Shown one piece after another: positions 1 through 13,244 of a stretch of DNA of 64,000 bases (position 1 is its first letter; each line of letters starts with the position of its first letter). A program made the position numbers and the translations under genes. The stretch lies in the NCBI GenBank assembly GCA_002633005.1, contig NMRA01000765.1:1-64000 (forward strand), read 5' to 3'. Below the pieces are notes generated by a model. That model was not told the DNA's origin. It ran no database searches and worked only from the letters and a program-made list of their open reading frames with translations. This DNA is from Phoronis australis. Lineage: Eukaryota > Phoronida > Phoronidae.

Positions 1-302
1 CCCATTTGGTACTACGCTAACCTGTGCCACTTAGCATCCGATACTCAGTTGTACTTTGGGTATCGGAAATATGTGTGTGTTATCTCTTGTAATTAAGGAA
101 CCCATCTGGTTCCTTCTGTGAAATAGTTATTTGTAGAGCTGTGACCCTGAAATATCCAATACAACTAAAATTAAACATTATTCTTGTTATTTTATCTGTC
201 CCCAATAACTTATTTACACACCATATATTGGAGGCAATAAACACAAGTATGCTGAAGATTATAACAATGAAGAAAACGCGATTTACATCCTTTTACAAAT
301 AC
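1..302. other. Intronic sequence left of the transmembrane exon
   Basis: No exon with convincing splice sites was seen. The cytoplasmic continuation of gene 1 probably lies further left, outside the window. Confidence 0.4.
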
Positions 303-447
303 CTGTTTCCGCCAGTACAAGGCAGCAAGATGATTCCTCTTCTTATTAGTATAACCAGAAGTACAATCACCACAATTACCACCACACACACTGAGATAAC
401 GATGCCAGCAACTGCAGCACCTGCCAAACCTTGGTGTGGACTGGGAA
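303..447 (-). CDS. Gene 1 transmembrane exon
   Basis: The exon follows a pyrimidine-rich acceptor (ttttctag) and ends at a CAG|gtattt donor. Read in acceptor phase 1, it gives a short Pro/Ser/His linker, then about 26 uninterrupted hydrophobic residues (GLAGAAVAGIVI... to ...LLVILI) and a stop-transfer RRG. It continues as IILLPCTGGN into the next exon. This is a type I single-pass helix with small residues at its outer end and Val/Ile at its core. The longer open frame over the same DNA (210-530) is a different frame that reads across both splice sites into a Cys-rich peptide, so it is not used. The phase matches the Ig and stalk exons upstream. It has the same style as the transmembrane exon of gene 2 (42195-42306), which suggests the two genes may be related. 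Confidence 0.72.
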
Positions 448-3181
448 CTAGAAAACAAAAATAGAGTTCTGAAGATCGTGAAAAAGCTTGATTGAAAAAA
501 TATACCCATACATACGTACAGTGTGTTCATTCTTTAAACTGTGAAACAAAACAATGCTCTGTAAATATCGTCAACCCTCAGTATCCTGAAAAGCTGGATG
601 CCGTGTGCTTTATACAGTCCATATATGTTGTCTTATGCTGTCGTTAGCCCACCTCGATATCCAGAAGCCACTTTAAGGAGTGGTGCTAAGAATGCAACGG
701 GCGACTGGGACAACACCTGAGTTGGATGTATGTCACAGACACAAGACATCATGCTTTAAAAACACTAGATTGTTCAATAATTTTAGTGGTTTTCAAATGT
801 GATCGTAACAATCGCAGGTAAAGTATAAGCCCAGAATACCACCAACATGTGCACAGCTAGTCTCATTACATAATACGATACAGATATGAATATCTTGAAG
901 TTGAACAGTAGCAATTACAGTCATCGCTGTTGTATACAGGTATGGTCATAATCATTACCGGACCGGTTCACGAACTCCACCCGTCTAACTACGCCTGATG
1001 AAATTGATGCTAATCGGAATAATCAAAGCAGCGTCATTAGACACGATAATATCACCGACACCAAAAATCTAAATCGTATTATCAGCAAAGTCCCAGTAAT
1101 AACTAGGGAGCTGGCTTTGTATGACTGAACGTGTATTAAAATATGCTAATTTTTTATTTTTATCCGGCAACAATCACTTGAATCGTCGAAACTATTTTGA
1201 AACCCGTGCTTGGCACAGGCCCCGGCCAGCTAGTGTACGGCAATCACCTTTCGCTGTGTTTGGTAATATCACAAAGTATGTAACGTAATGTGTCTTTATT
1301 ATAATACCTCAAATTGACATGTACAGTTATTTTAATGAATGTACGTTTCAGTGTTTAGTTGTAGTGAACAAAGTCCTCAATTGTCTTTGTACTGTTCCCA
1401 TCATAGTAGCCAAATTTCAATAAGATCCTGCAAGGGGTTTAGGATTTACATGTACAGGTGCGGATGCCGGACCATTGAGAGAAAATTTCAACAGAGACTA
1501 CTTCCATGGATCAAACAGACAATAAAGCAGCGAAAACAAACAACAATCACTATGAATTTAACTCTTAATTTGGTATACAGTAGTCCTACATGGCAAAAGT
1601 AATCAAACAAAATACCATTTCTCCGTTTCTTTTAACTGCACAAATGACTGGTAATAAGTGTTATGTTGGGATTTGTTCTTATTACTGAACAGCTTAGCCA
1701 TCTTATTAACTTTCCTGTTAAATCTCCTTCATTATCAGAGAGGGAAGGCCTCCGACCTGATCCTCCCTGGCAAGAAATTCTGGGTCATTGTGTTAAAATA
1801 CTTTTGGGTGTGCTGACTACAAGGAGACACAGCAATAAGCGGTTTCCATAAATCAAGAATCGCAAGGTGCACTCTAGATCTGAAACTTAAACTGTCACTG
1901 CATTTGAATTTTGGGCAAAGGAGATTTAGGAAGCAAGAAAGCGGGAAAGGTGGAACCAAAAATATTTTCAGAAAATTGCGATGCCGTGTGTTCTTGAAGG
2001 ATATTTTAGTCTTCTACATGTACATTTCAATCTAGAGTGGCCCTTCGTTCTTTTAAACGTTAAATGTAACGTGAAATAAACAAAAGTATCTACCTGTGGT
2101 CTTATCCGAAATGGTCGACTTTGTTGATGCTAAAAGGAAAAGCACAAAACGGTGCTTGAACAATTCTAATTCGGTGCCATCACTTTGCTAATTCCATGAC
2201 TAAAATACATGTAGTCAAAACGAAGTGGGAAATGTGATTTGAACAGTTCGATTACACTACTCTGCAAACGTACGAAATTAGGTGAAAATTAAGTGATTGT
2301 TCTAAAACCCCTAGACCCCCACACTGACACCTCACGACCCTCTCAACCCAGAAATGACATGCAGATTAAGAATTAATTACCTCGACAATCTATCCTCTTT
2401 TGTAAATTCAATCTCGTTTGGAATTTCCTGTGCTTTTGAAAGTAACTATTTATTTTGAAGATTAAGTTTCATCATGTGTTAACTTTGCAAAATCAATGCT
2501 GTTACGCATTTCTGTCAACATTTCAGTGACCATGTTTTAAATATCAAACCTTTCCGACATTAACGACATACTGACCTTGTTCAATGAGTAGCTTAAAATG
2601 AGTCAACACTTGCAAATCAAGTGTGAATATGACATCAGTCCTGTTAGAGGGAAATGAAATTTAGCAGTCACGTGACTAAAATAACATGGGCTATCATTTT
2701 GGGTGCTCACTTTGGCTTTGTTGCACTGTCTCGGATGGCAACGTTGTTTCAGATACAGTTTTAACCCACCCTTTGGAATTGCCTGGCGTACCCTTTTTGG
2801 TACTGCTTCTCGGCATTGCATTATAGAAGCGTCCCGTCCAACACTGGACATAAAATGTAAACACGCGTCTTTGTGCCAACAATATGAACATGGACATGAA
2901 CACATCGTCGAAGTTAACATCCCATGCATCAAGAGGACTGGAGTCAAAAAGAAGATAGTTTCACTCCCAACGACAGGCCTGACCACGCTAGATTTAAACA
3001 CCAGGCTAATATGCGAAGCGTTGCCTTGGTGTCTCAAAAGGATTGGGTTTACAAATAGAATATAACACCACTGTTACATTTTTTTTCATTATCTACGCCC
3101 ATATATTTTTGTCGTTGAAGAACTGTGACTGGAGAAATGTCAATACTGCGAGTTAGAACATGAAATATACGTAGAGCTTAC
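448..3181. other. Intron of gene 1
   Basis: About 2.7 kb without a recognised exon. Near 2300-2345 there is a C-rich stretch starting ctaaaacccc that resembles those at 3450-3560 and 4200-4310. The overlapping frames at 2603-3065 on both strands look like repeat shadow, since the DNA near 2885-2945 recurs in diverged form at 4790-4855. Confidence 0.5.
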
Positions 3182-3232
3182 TATCTTTAGAGGGCGTTGC
3201 ATCCACAGAAGGAGTCTGACTCGTTGGCTTGA
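3182..3232 (-). CDS. Gene 1 stalk mini-exon 2 (Thr/Ser/Pro-rich)
   Basis: A 51-bp exon between tttacag and gtaagc splice sites, phase 1-1. It reads KPTSQTPSVDATPSKD between two split codons. Thr, Ser and Pro make up over half of it, as in an O-glycosylated membrane-proximal stalk. It is paralogous to the mini-exon at 5056-5103: flanking intron DNA also matches (for example ctgtaaacatta downstream of both on the plus strand), so exon and intron were duplicated together. Supported by splice sites, phase and paralogy, not by length. Confidence 0.55.
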
Positions 3233-5055
3233 CTGTAAACATTATTCACAAGACATTCATGCAATTAACCAAATGATACATTAACACACCTAACTGATAA
3301 CATCCCACCAAAGTTCGTCTATGTTAGCATTACCTTTGGCATGAATAAGCAGGTACAGAAACACGAAGGGGGTCTTAATTAGCACCCACATGATATGTTT
3401 ATTCGTATCCTATTAAATATAACTTTTGGATGCATAGACACCCCATGGATTGTTCTAAAACCCACTCGACTACCGCAACCTCCACATCCCACCACCCCCT
3501 CGACCCACGATCCCGTCGACCTACGACCCACGGTCCAAAATCCCATCCACCCGTCTACACAAGCTCGATTCGATCTGAACACGGAACAAACGCTGACTTG
3601 CAGGACCAATGAGGCGGGCCGTGAGCTCAGCTGGCTTTTATCTTTTTGGCAATTAAGGGAGTCGATTCGGCAAAACTGTCGACCAAAGAAAGAAAAAACA
3701 ACGCGACCAAATCAAATCAAATCAAAGAGCTAGCAAAGTTTCAAATGTCGTTCCCGGCAGAGTGCTATCATCTTGTCTGCTCTTCAGTCCATGGGAGATT
3801 CAAGCACTTTCGTGGGAGTGTGATGAACCAACGGATAGGTAACTTCTTCAATAAATAGAGTTTGAAAAAACAAATTGTTTACCAGAAATGTAACGCAACG
3901 TCACGTGGAGTGTATTGATTACGAGTTAACAAAAATGCGAAATTATGTGCATTAACGTGAACGTACTCTCTACATAAATTTAGTAGAAACAGAGCCATTG
4001 GTAGCCTTGGAACTATTTCCGTGACAACGAAAGCACGCTCACAATCTACTATTTCAGACCATGTTCTTACGTCACTTTCTGTTTTTAACCATCACACTTG
4101 AGCTAGAGCAGATTTGCGTGTCTAGGTAAGTTAGATGGGAAAGTCACTTAGTGATGTAATATGATTACGAAATGTGTAAACAGGGCAAAGATACAGTACA
4201 CTGTATAACTATTGTGATTTGTGGTGTGTAGAGGGGGTTGTTGGTCGTGGGGTTGAGGGTCGAGGGGGTCGGGGGTGTGGGTGCCGAGGGATTTTAGAAT
4301 AATCCAGATCCCATCTCTAGTATACCAGTACATGAATGCGTATTCTTTTCAGGAATAGGATTAACCACCGTTTAATTAAAATTCAGTTTAACAGAAATAC
4401 ATGCAATATCCACGACCACACAAAACGACGTCCTGGCTTCACCTACTAAATGTACTTGGTCCCTGATGTGGAACAAAAATTACTTGGTAATATAATTGCA
4501 TTGTTTGCACATATTGAATATTGCAGCAGCTAAAGCAGTAGTGACAATGCTCTCGGTTCTATCATGTCTATAAAAACAAGTTTATTGAAATAACAAATAC
4601 CAGTCATGACGTACTCTACTCAAAAATGTATTCCATAGTTTTTCCCGTCATTTGTAATTGTTCCATGTATCCTTTTTTGATCTTGTTTTACAGACATTTC
4701 ATTGGAGGAGAGAACCGTTCACCCCAGGAGATCGAAAGTAAAGACACGTCTTTTCGTCAGCATCGTTAAAATTAGCATCATTAGCATGAACGTGAACCTG
4801 GATATGAACACACCATTGGGGTTAGCACCCCATTCATCACGAGGACTGACGCCAACACCATGGTGGTGCCTAATACCAGAAGTGTTACCTTGACCTAATC
4901 TTTTTAACAGAAATGAATTTACAAATAGGATAGAGTTTCACTGTAAACCAATTTTGAACTTTCTGGGCCCATACATTCCTTGTTGATTTAGGGTTGCCAC
5001 TGGAAAAATGTCAACACTCTGAGCATTATACGAATAAAATCCATGTAGATCTTAC
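3233..5055. repeat. Duplicated intron segment with C-rich repeats
   Basis: The DNA around and beyond the mini-exons (about 2826-3320 and 4717-5220) is a diverged direct duplication. Between them lie C-rich stretches: 3450-3560 (plus strand, many cgaccc units) and 4200-4310 (the same type, reverse-complemented). Each follows a ttctaaaa-like start, which suggests copies of a small dispersed element in opposite orientations. Frames called over these stretches are low-complexity artefacts. Confidence 0.5.
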
Positions 5056-5103
5056 TAGATGTAGAAGATGTTGTATCCCCAGTAGTCGGATTTGTAGACC
5101 TGG
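5056..5103 (-). CDS. Gene 1 stalk mini-exon 1 (Thr-rich)
   Basis: A 48-bp exon between tttacag and gtaaga splice sites, phase 1-1. It reads RSTNPTTGDTTSSTS between split codons, so about two thirds is Thr or Ser. It would join the Ig exon at 10275-10589 (ending phase 1) to the second stalk exon. This makes a short mucin-like spacer that holds the Ig domains off the membrane. It is a paralogue of 3182-3232. Either could be skipped without changing frame, so stalk length could be set by alternative splicing. Confidence 0.55.
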
Positions 5104-6546
5104 CTGTAAACATTATACAGAAGACATAATGCATGCAATGAACAGATAAAACATTAATACACTGAACTGACAGCATTGCAACTCGGTGTGCATTTGTCCA
5201 GTAAAATACAGTTGATATTGAATGTAGACTGGTGATAAGCACCACAACACTTAAACATTTGAATTGCTTGACTGGTGAGCAGTTTACTTGGAAAAGACCA
5301 CTACTGACAATGAGCTACATGAATACAAAAAGACTAATGCTTGATGATAAGTTACCTAGCAAGCAGCGATGCAATACGCAACATAGGACGAGTGGCTTCC
5401 AAGTTCCAAGGGTCTTATTCTCATGCTTTGCATTAAATGGGGGCAATGAATACATATCGGAGAGGCCCCTTTCCCTAAAAAACAACTTCTGTCTGGAAAA
5501 AGCCAACGTTCAGTGAACGCTTAAGGTTACGTGTACCCCAATTTCACAAAAATGGCATTTGAAACAAAATATACATGGGCTTCAAATAAATTTAATTTCG
5601 TACAAATAGCTGTTCCACAGTGACGCAGCTCTGAGTAAGGTTCTTATCAACATATAAACTTTGTTTACACGCAACCTGCAAATCAAATCGCCCACCAAGT
5701 TTTCCCACAATGCAAAGCTATATTGCTTATCAACCCAGACACACTGCCCAGTTAATCACAGGTCTAAAATATCCGTTCGAGACATTTTCATTAATTTTTG
5801 TGCTACACGAAAATTACAATAAGGAAAACTTGTAAAAAGACAGTGTGCAAGTCTACTCCAGTCAAGGTCAAACTTAAGTCTTGAATCACCTTAATACTTG
5901 CAACTGAAGTTTTGACAAGCAAACGCGCAATCCCCTGCAATTATGTAAACCTATCAGGAGTTCAGCACAATTTCATGAAATTGCTACAAATGCTACTCGC
6001 ATCTCACAAAACAGTTCTGAATAGTTTCATGCAATTCATTTTGTGATAAACTAGATATTGCCCCACTCAAAGATGACTTGTCTGATAACATGTCTCATGT
6101 CAAACCCGGGTCTCAGATTTTTTTTAGTTTTCATTATTTTGTAGCTTGATCTAAAATCAAGAATTGTACTAATCATAGAAAAGTGTTGAGCACTGAACCT
6201 AATCTTGAGACTAAAAACATTGATTTTAGTTTAGTTTAGTTTTGGAAAGTCACAGACACATTTTCGAGCATTTTTAATGAAGTTTTAAAACAGAAAATGT
6301 CCTCAATGCTGGTGAAAGAATTATTTTCCCAATCAATGAACCACTCAAAAACCACCAATTTAAAAAAATGCATATTATGTGACTACTAGAATGGCCCACT
6401 GTGAATTAAGTGAAAAGACTTGCCAGGACATTATTCAGAAAATAACTGCTTTTATGGCTTGACAGTTCCAAGTTACGGAACAATATCACCAATTTAAGAC
6501 ACAATATGACAAACAAGTGTAATTTTTTATTTAACAAAAATATTTA
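5104..6546. other. Intron of gene 1
   Basis: No exon recognised. The small frames at 5232-5516 lack splice signals or recognisable domains. The remainder is AT-rich and unremarkable up to the transposon that begins at 6547. Confidence 0.5.
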
Positions 6547-7938
6547 TCGTATTCGCCGTAATAACCCCCCAGGGCGCTTAGAAAAGTTCAGTTCAGGGGG
6601 AGGGGCGCTTATTATAACCCAAGGCGGTTGAAACCCGGTCTCCGAAACGGGTGAAATCGGAAGCTAAGATTCATCAAATTTACGTTCTGTGACGTATCTG
6701 TAATCTATGAAAGACTTCCAACAAAACTGTGGTGCATTGCTATCAAACTGCTAAATTACGACCATTTTACAGAAAATTGTGCTGAAATCCCAGGGCAAAA
6801 ACTCGCCGACTGATTGCCTCAAAATCGCCGTCTTCGATATGGCGACTTCAATGCTTGAATAAAAATAGTTTCGACTCAAGCAAATTACCTGAAATCCTCA
6901 TTAAGTTTTCTAAGTATCGTCCATAAGACTTTTTTAAGTTCCCGTGGAGTCTGGATTTATGGCAGTTTTAAGTACAAATCTGCGCAACATCGTGCCATCT
7001 ACATGTATGATCGGCAACACGGCGAGAAAAATGTCTGGATGAACACACATTGTCACGTGACGTTTGTTTTGAAGTTCGTCTGCGAGTAAGCGAGCGTGTG
7101 CGTGTAACCAGAGTTCATTTGCCAAAGCAGAGACCGTCTTTTGGCCGGAGCCACGTAATCTAACAAGCTAGATGTGCATTGTGTCTAAAGAAATTTGCAC
7201 AAGCAGTAGGCCTAAACCAGAGCGTGTTTCAGTCAGCACTTGCCAGTCTCGTGCTAAAAACGTTTGACATTTGTTTCGGTAAGGCCCATATTAGTCGCCG
7301 TGTAGCTGGATGCTTACGTAACTGTCTGACAGTTTTTTTTCGGTGTAAGGGTGTGTAAGCATTCACTGTCAGTTGTCATTTTATCGGATATTTGGCTTAA
7401 AAACACCAATTATGGCTAATCAAACAAAAAATAACGCAAACATGTTTTATAGTATTAGAAATTGTTGGAAATTAGGGCCAGTATTTATTTCTTACCGATG
7501 CTATGCTACCCGTTTCATGAATGAATAGTTCCCGACTAATGTCTTTGATGACAGCTAGGTTCATATATGTAGCGCGCGCTTTCTGGCCACGTGCGTTCAA
7601 CACCGAGTTATTTTTATTCATGAGACAGTCGATGTGTCTACTGAAAGGTCAGACCATAGTGGGACACGGTCGTCGCGAGAGCGTAGCAACACTGTTGCAT
7701 TATGCGTTACTTTGAAGTGTAAAGTCACAGCTACATACAAACGTAGCAGTGCTGCTGGTGCTCTAGAAGACCCGAGCAAAACTTTTTTGAAAGATGTTAC
7801 TGTAGTCGAGTTTTAGGATTGAAGGTACATCATTGTTCGCATGTACACGTTCATGGACTGGGCGTTTATTTCAGCAAAGTCTGAAAACGCGTGGGGGGGC
7901 GCTTATAGGGGCATGGGCGGTTATTACGGCGAATACAG
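6547..7938. mobile_element. TA-flanked DNA transposon, about 1.4 kb, non-autonomous
   Basis: The ends are inverted repeats: the left reads tcGTATTCGCCGTAATAACC and the right is its reverse complement with ag at the tip. TA stands just outside both ends (6545-6546 and 7939-7940), as a TA target duplication. G/C-rich subterminal tracts with gggcgctta follow each TIR. No transposase frame survives; the short frames inside are unsupported. Internal sequence from about 6610 to 6900 is strongly similar to 61515-61800 on the same strand, so this is a family with several members. It resembles 32975-34356 in size, TA target and subterminal gcgcccattaac-type repeats. Confidence 0.72.
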
Positions 7939-8080
7939 TAACACGAAAATAGCCATCACATTCAAGTTCTGCACCACAACCATCTACAGAAAAAATTGTG
8001 CAAAAGAGTGGCCATTCAGAGCAATGTTAAAAGACACAGACAAGAAAAATGAAAGTATAACAATCTTGTAAATTATTTTT

Positions 8081-8217
8081 TGTGTGAAATTAGTGAGATT
8101 TACAGAACTTAGATATTGGGAGATAAATATTTTAATTTATTTAAGGGTACACATGACCTTAATTTTCATTGTTCAGTAAAGCTAAGCAACTAAGTAAACT
8201 TACTTCTCTCGCACACA
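8081..8217. other. Short AT-rich spacer
   Basis: Nothing recognised between the transposon and the first repeat block. Confidence 0.4.
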
Positions 8218-8760
8218 GTGAGAACTAATGGCCCTGCCACTACACGCAAAAGAACTAAAATAGGATGGATTAGGATACATCCAGAAACAGGAAAATGTCA
8301 TCGTTTCCTTAATAGAAAAATATTTACTAAATTTCATAAAAATCCATCAAGGATCTTCAGAGAAACAGAAGAAAATGAAATTCCCACTAGTGGACACAGC
8401 CTTCGTCGGATCCGTCTGAAAATCGTCTTCGTCTGTTGTCAACATCACATAAAATACACTTGCTAAATTTAATAAACATCCTGCAGTGGGATTAGGAGAT
8501 ATAGTTATGGTCGCAAAACAAAACTGCAACTAGGAGGAGCCACAGTAGTCGAAGTCATTGGCAGATCATCATCAACCATCCTCTCTTCACTAAGAACATG
8601 TAAGCGAATTTTCACAATCATCCTAATTCCTAAATGTGGTTTGGTTGACAGAGGGGTGGACGCCAAAACAGACTAGAAAACAGTACAAATGGCCTCTAAG
8701 TAGCGTAAAATATATCAAATCCCTCCAAAAACGGTAACATGTCATCAATAAAAAACAGGC
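8218..8760 (+). repeat. Monomer repeat block 1 (degenerate)
   Basis: About three to four diverged monomers of the about 150-bp repeat that dominates this window. The marks are the ccactagtggac core near 8393, gcaactaggaggagccac near 8527, the tttggttgacagaggggtggac tail motif near 8640, and a decayed core near 8690. Frames over it are repeat shadow. Confidence 0.65.
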
Positions 8761-10274
8761 TAACTCAATAAATTTTTCGAAAGAAAAAAGAACAGAGATT
8801 ATAAAAATATGTTTTATATTTCAGAGCCATTATCATCATCGTCGTCGTCATCATTATTATGTTAACATCTTTTTTAAGTCCACTTTTCATTTTTAAGAAA
8901 GGTACATCAATGGCAAAACAACCACTTACTCGATTTTAACCCTTTTTAAGTGAAAACTTCACAATTTACTTCAGAATTGCTGACCTTTTGATTTCACAAT
9001 TACTTTGGTTTCTATATCAAATGAACTTGCAAAATGTAAGGCAATATTTGTACAAAATAGCAGTTGTATTTGTCTATCTCATGGTACGCAAAAACTAGGC
9101 ATTGAAAAGGAAAACCCTAATAGCATTTTTGAAAATGCCGAATATCAAAACTGGAAAGTTTCATTGAAATTTACCAAGCCATATTCAAGAACTTAGTAAG
9201 CTCTTAAGTGCAAATTAAGTCGATTTACCAAAGCCAAGAACAAGTGGAAAACATCACGAGTCTTCAAAATCTGACCGTGGTAACCTAACTACTCAGTGAA
9301 AACTTGTTTTTGGTCAATATGAAGTAAAAATGCCTTAACCATATTCGCTGTTTCAACATTCACTCAAAATTTTAATTGAATTTGCAGTACGTAATTACCT
9401 AAATTATCACTAAACGTTTTAACAAATAAAGCTAGACCAAGGCAGGGTCAGATATTAAGTAGGTCAAAAGTTCATTGTAATACACACCACATGCCAAAGA
9501 GACTAAATTAACATGAAACCAAGTACAAAACGGACAACAGAAGTTGATTTGGTGGTTAAAGTGCGTGTGAGCACCAGGTCGAAATAGCAAAATGTCAAAT
9601 TTAGATCAAATTAAGGAATTCTGAGAAGGATTTATCTCTTTTCGCAACATGTATTCGTGAACACTAACTAAGTGACTGAGGCAGTGTGGCGACTCAAATT
9701 CGGTGCATTCGTTCTCAATGGTCGCATGAATGCAGATGCGCAACTCCCTCAGAATCAAAACTACAATTTGTGTTTGTGTTCCGCGTCATCATTTTGTCCT
9801 ATATACACCTCGTTGACTCAATATAATGGCGACTCATTGAATGAAAGGATTGAGGGTACTATGGAACTGCTCTTTTGCTGGCGAGAGATTTCATTTGAGT
9901 GACAGCCTTGTAACTTTTGACCTTGGATAAGTAAAAAAATTTCCATGTGGTAGGAATTTGTTCTGCTGAATCTTTTCTTTTCTCACTACATGCTATGAAT
10001 GTCACATTTGAAGTTCCCAAAAATCAGCATATGGCATTTTGCTAAACAAATGGAAATATAACGTTTGCGATATCCTTAAGCATACACACTATACAAACTG
10101 ATTCTAGTCTGATGGCTGAGCACATAGCTCATCATCTGCCGTGGCCTTTTCTACAGTGAAATTTAAAAGAGGTAGTTGTTACATCAATTTGGCACAGCAC
10201 AAAATTTAAACTTGTCAATGTACTGAATGGAAATAATTCGCTGCAAGCACAAATGACAAAGAATATCAACAAAC
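8761..10274. other. Intron of gene 1
   Basis: A short trinucleotide run of tcatcgtcg type lies near 8832-8855. No exon, element end or other structure was recognised in the rest. Confidence 0.5.
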
Positions 10275-10589
10275 CTGTTGCTCTAACAACTATATGCTTC
10301 GTCGCAGAGTAGGATTCACTCCCTATGGTGTTTTTAGCAATACAGGAGTAATTAGCAGTAGCATTATCAGCTGTCAATTTATCGTTTAAAATTCCAGTGG
10401 TTGCGACCCTGACAAAGCTTCCGTTCACAGATTTATGCCACTCAAACTGAGGGGCGGGGCGAACATTGCTTGATGCTTTACAGGTGAGATCGAAACCAAA
10501 GTTGAAGAAAACATCCAGAAACGGCATGTCACACAGGTTCTTGGACTCAAATTCGTAACAAATCTGTATTTCCTTGTCGGACACTGGCA
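10275..10589 (-). CDS. Gene 1 Ig domain 3 exon (I-set type)
   Basis: A 315-bp exon, acceptor tatacag, donor CAG|gtttgt, phase 1-1: the classic one-domain-one-exon Ig unit. The canonical pair of cysteines is visible: LTCKASSN for the B strand, then EWHKS with the core Trp, then ATANYSCIAKNTIG for the F strand. The latter keeps the Tyr-x-Cys signature and an I-set G strand. Two extra cysteines near the N-terminus (IQICYEFESKNLC) may form an additional disulfide. Several N-x-S/T sequons are present. This is the membrane-proximal Ig domain and is followed by the Thr-rich stalk. The frame continues past the donor into intron, so the longer frame to 10132 is not all coding. Confidence 0.85.
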
Positions 10590-11058
10590 CTGTATAAAAT
10601 GTAAATAGTAAAATTATACGTCAAAATGGTAAATAATGAATGCATGCATATAACATGCATATAAGACACATATGCAAAAACACACAGTAATTCCAGCGCA
10701 CACATACAAACATGGACCCACATACATTCACAGGTTTTAGACAAACATGACCTTAACCAAGATTCAAAGTATCCAACTTAAGTCAAACCTAGAGGACTGC
10801 TCACATAGTACCCTTAAAAATTCTTCTACCCACACAGGGCTCACAAATTCTTATCTGGTCAAGGGTTTTTCTGAGTCACATGCTGAATTTTGAGGTCACG
10901 TTCCCATAATTAATTGTAATATTTCTGATTACTAGCTACATTTGGCCAACATTGGTGAAGCTATGGTACGACTAGGCATTCATACAAAATTACCCGGAAT
11001 TCCTTGTCCTGTCACTAGAAAGATGCTGAAATTATCACCAGAATGAGAATAAAATATA
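10590..11058. other. Intron of gene 1
   Basis: No feature recognised apart from a short acaca/tgcata-rich stretch at about 10640-10740. Confidence 0.4.
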
Positions 11059-11735
11059 GATTATTACACGGCGAAGTCGTTATCCCCGTTATCTAGAGCC
11101 CGAGTGGATTTTGGAGAATTATCGCCCAAGGGGCGTTAGCCCCAAGGGTGATAATTCTCCAAAATCCACGAGGGCTCTAGATAACGAGGATAACGACTGA
11201 GAACACGTAATAATCTAATTATACCACATACTGAACGAGAAACATTGCAATGAATCGATCTACCTTTCTCGACTAGCTTAGGCTTTGTAACTACTTTCTA
11301 TGTCAGAGGCCCGGGGTCGGAAGTCGTGACCTTTTAAGAAAAGCCGAGCTATTTTTGTCAAATAATGCTTATACTCAAAACTAATTGAAAATTTAAACAA
11401 AATAAGGTTTAGCAACTATAATAGCTTACTACACATTTTATCACGCTAAGCTTCGACCAGGAAAATATCGTCTGCTAAAGTAGGTTACCAGTAGTAGCTG
11501 AGTATAATGCTCAAATCAAAGGATCCCGACGACACGACACCCGCATTCAAATTGGAGATCGGTGATTTACAAGTGAGAGAACACGAGAGAAAATTTTCAC
11601 TAAATTAAAATATCGTTTTTAAGGAAATGATGCATTTTATTTTTCATAGCGTATAAATGTCGGTGCAATGCCCTTTGCTGAACATGCCATTTTCACGGTC
11701 GATGACGTCAGCCGCTGAGCGGCTCAGTTAGCCTG
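11059..11735 (+). mobile_element. SINE-like or foldback element with a 157-bp hairpin end (copy 1)
   Basis: The first 157 bp (11059-11215) form a long imperfect hairpin. Arms of roughly 60-70 bp run from gattattaca inward to a short gcccaagg loop and back out to taataatc. The following about 500 bp, to gacgtcagccgctgag near 11730, recur as a reverse-complemented copy at 44565-45147, also joined to a hairpin. No coding potential was seen. Confidence 0.65.
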
Positions 11736-13244
11736 AAGAAGGTAGTATGGCATAGGGAATTTAGTAATCAGTGGAATGTATTGAATCATAGAATTGTTTC
11801 TTGTTGTACCTTGGATGTGGAGGAAGGGGGTGCTTTTGGGTTTCTAGCGGACATTTTCCAGAGTACCATTTGTCTGTCATGGGTCATTCGGTGTTTAGAG
11901 TCATGATTGCTTGTTTCAAATCAGTTTTGGCCGGTACTTCGAATATTCCATCTAGCTCATATTTGGCCGCTTTGTAAGGTCCCGATGGGCGACACCCAGT
12001 GTACAGACACTTGCAGATATCCATTTCGGAGGTCAGATGTTGGTACCGTATTCATCTAGGCTTAGCGATCAGGGTTGTTAGTCTAGATCACTGGCTGGTA
12101 ATCCAACTGGTGATGTTGCCTAGCAACCATAAACACAATGGAGGATGACTAATGCTGTGATTGAATGTCTCCATAGTATGTTGGTTGTAAGTTGATTACT
12201 TTCATGAATTTTTGGAACAGTGCAGCATTTGAAAAAATACGCCTGAGGTTAGGGAGTAAAAAGTAGCGGGACATGAACTTACGAAAAAGAAAGCCAAGAA
12301 CCAACTGGTATTTGTGACATTAGAGTGACAGTGAATCGACATGACTGCAGCAACCTTTAGGAACCAGCCAGTAAAACAGTTTTGAGAACCAATGAGAGCT
12401 TTACTTCGATTCATGTAGTCTGAATCACTTCAGTAAAATAGACTTTGCCACATAGACATGGTACTAACGAACCATGAGAAACTCATGCCACTGGGACAGT
12501 AGCCACACTCCTGGTAGATGTTATGAATTTTACAAGCTACAATTAGAGGAACTGCTTGTTTGGGCCAAGTAGTCGAGCCTGTTAACTGGTCAGAGTAAGA
12601 CCCAATTCTGAAGCACTAGTTTTCTATTCCATTTCAAGTTTCTTCTCCTACTATTTGGAATCTGCCATGCACTGGGAATACAGTGGTTTTGGACGAGTTG
12701 GTGAGACTTGTACTCCTAACTATACTCATGTCCTCTAATGACTTCCAATTCATTCACTGTTCACATCTTAATGGTGACAGACCTTAGCTAGAAGCCAATA
12801 TGATGTGGATTTACTGGAATTCCAGATGCATACTTCTACGATGGAATTCACAAAATGGAATCTTAGAGCTGAATTCAGAATTTGAAAATAAATGTTTTCC
12901 ACTGTCCAAGACACCCAGTAAGAGTCTAGTTAAGATACGTGGCACAAATCAGAATAAATACATTTTACTTCAATCTGAAACATAATTTTTGCATTGGGGG
13001 TTTTTGTAATCAAAATTACACATGGGATCCCGGTGACATGCTGTGATGCGACACACCTACAAATACAGTGTGTAAATCTTCATTTAAACTCTGAAATTAA
13101 CATAAATGACATTGGAAACTGCGCCAAACAACGTAATCAGACCTGCAAATTCTATTAACACATTGAATTTTACATTATCTGACATAAACACTGCACTACT
13201 GACAAGAAAACATAATACCCTAGTACTTTCAACAGGAAACATAC
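11736..13244. other. Intron of gene 1
   Basis: About 1.5 kb with no supported gene or element. Frames at 12202-12414 and 12800-12985 have no recognisable domain or splice context. Confidence 0.45.

Noticed and set aside
210-530. 106-residue Cys-rich open frame
   Set aside because: It covers the transmembrane exon in the wrong frame and reads through both splice sites.
2603-3065. Overlapping frames of 144 and 120 residues on both strands
   Set aside because: No domain, no splice context, and part of the DNA recurs in diverged form at 4.8 kb.
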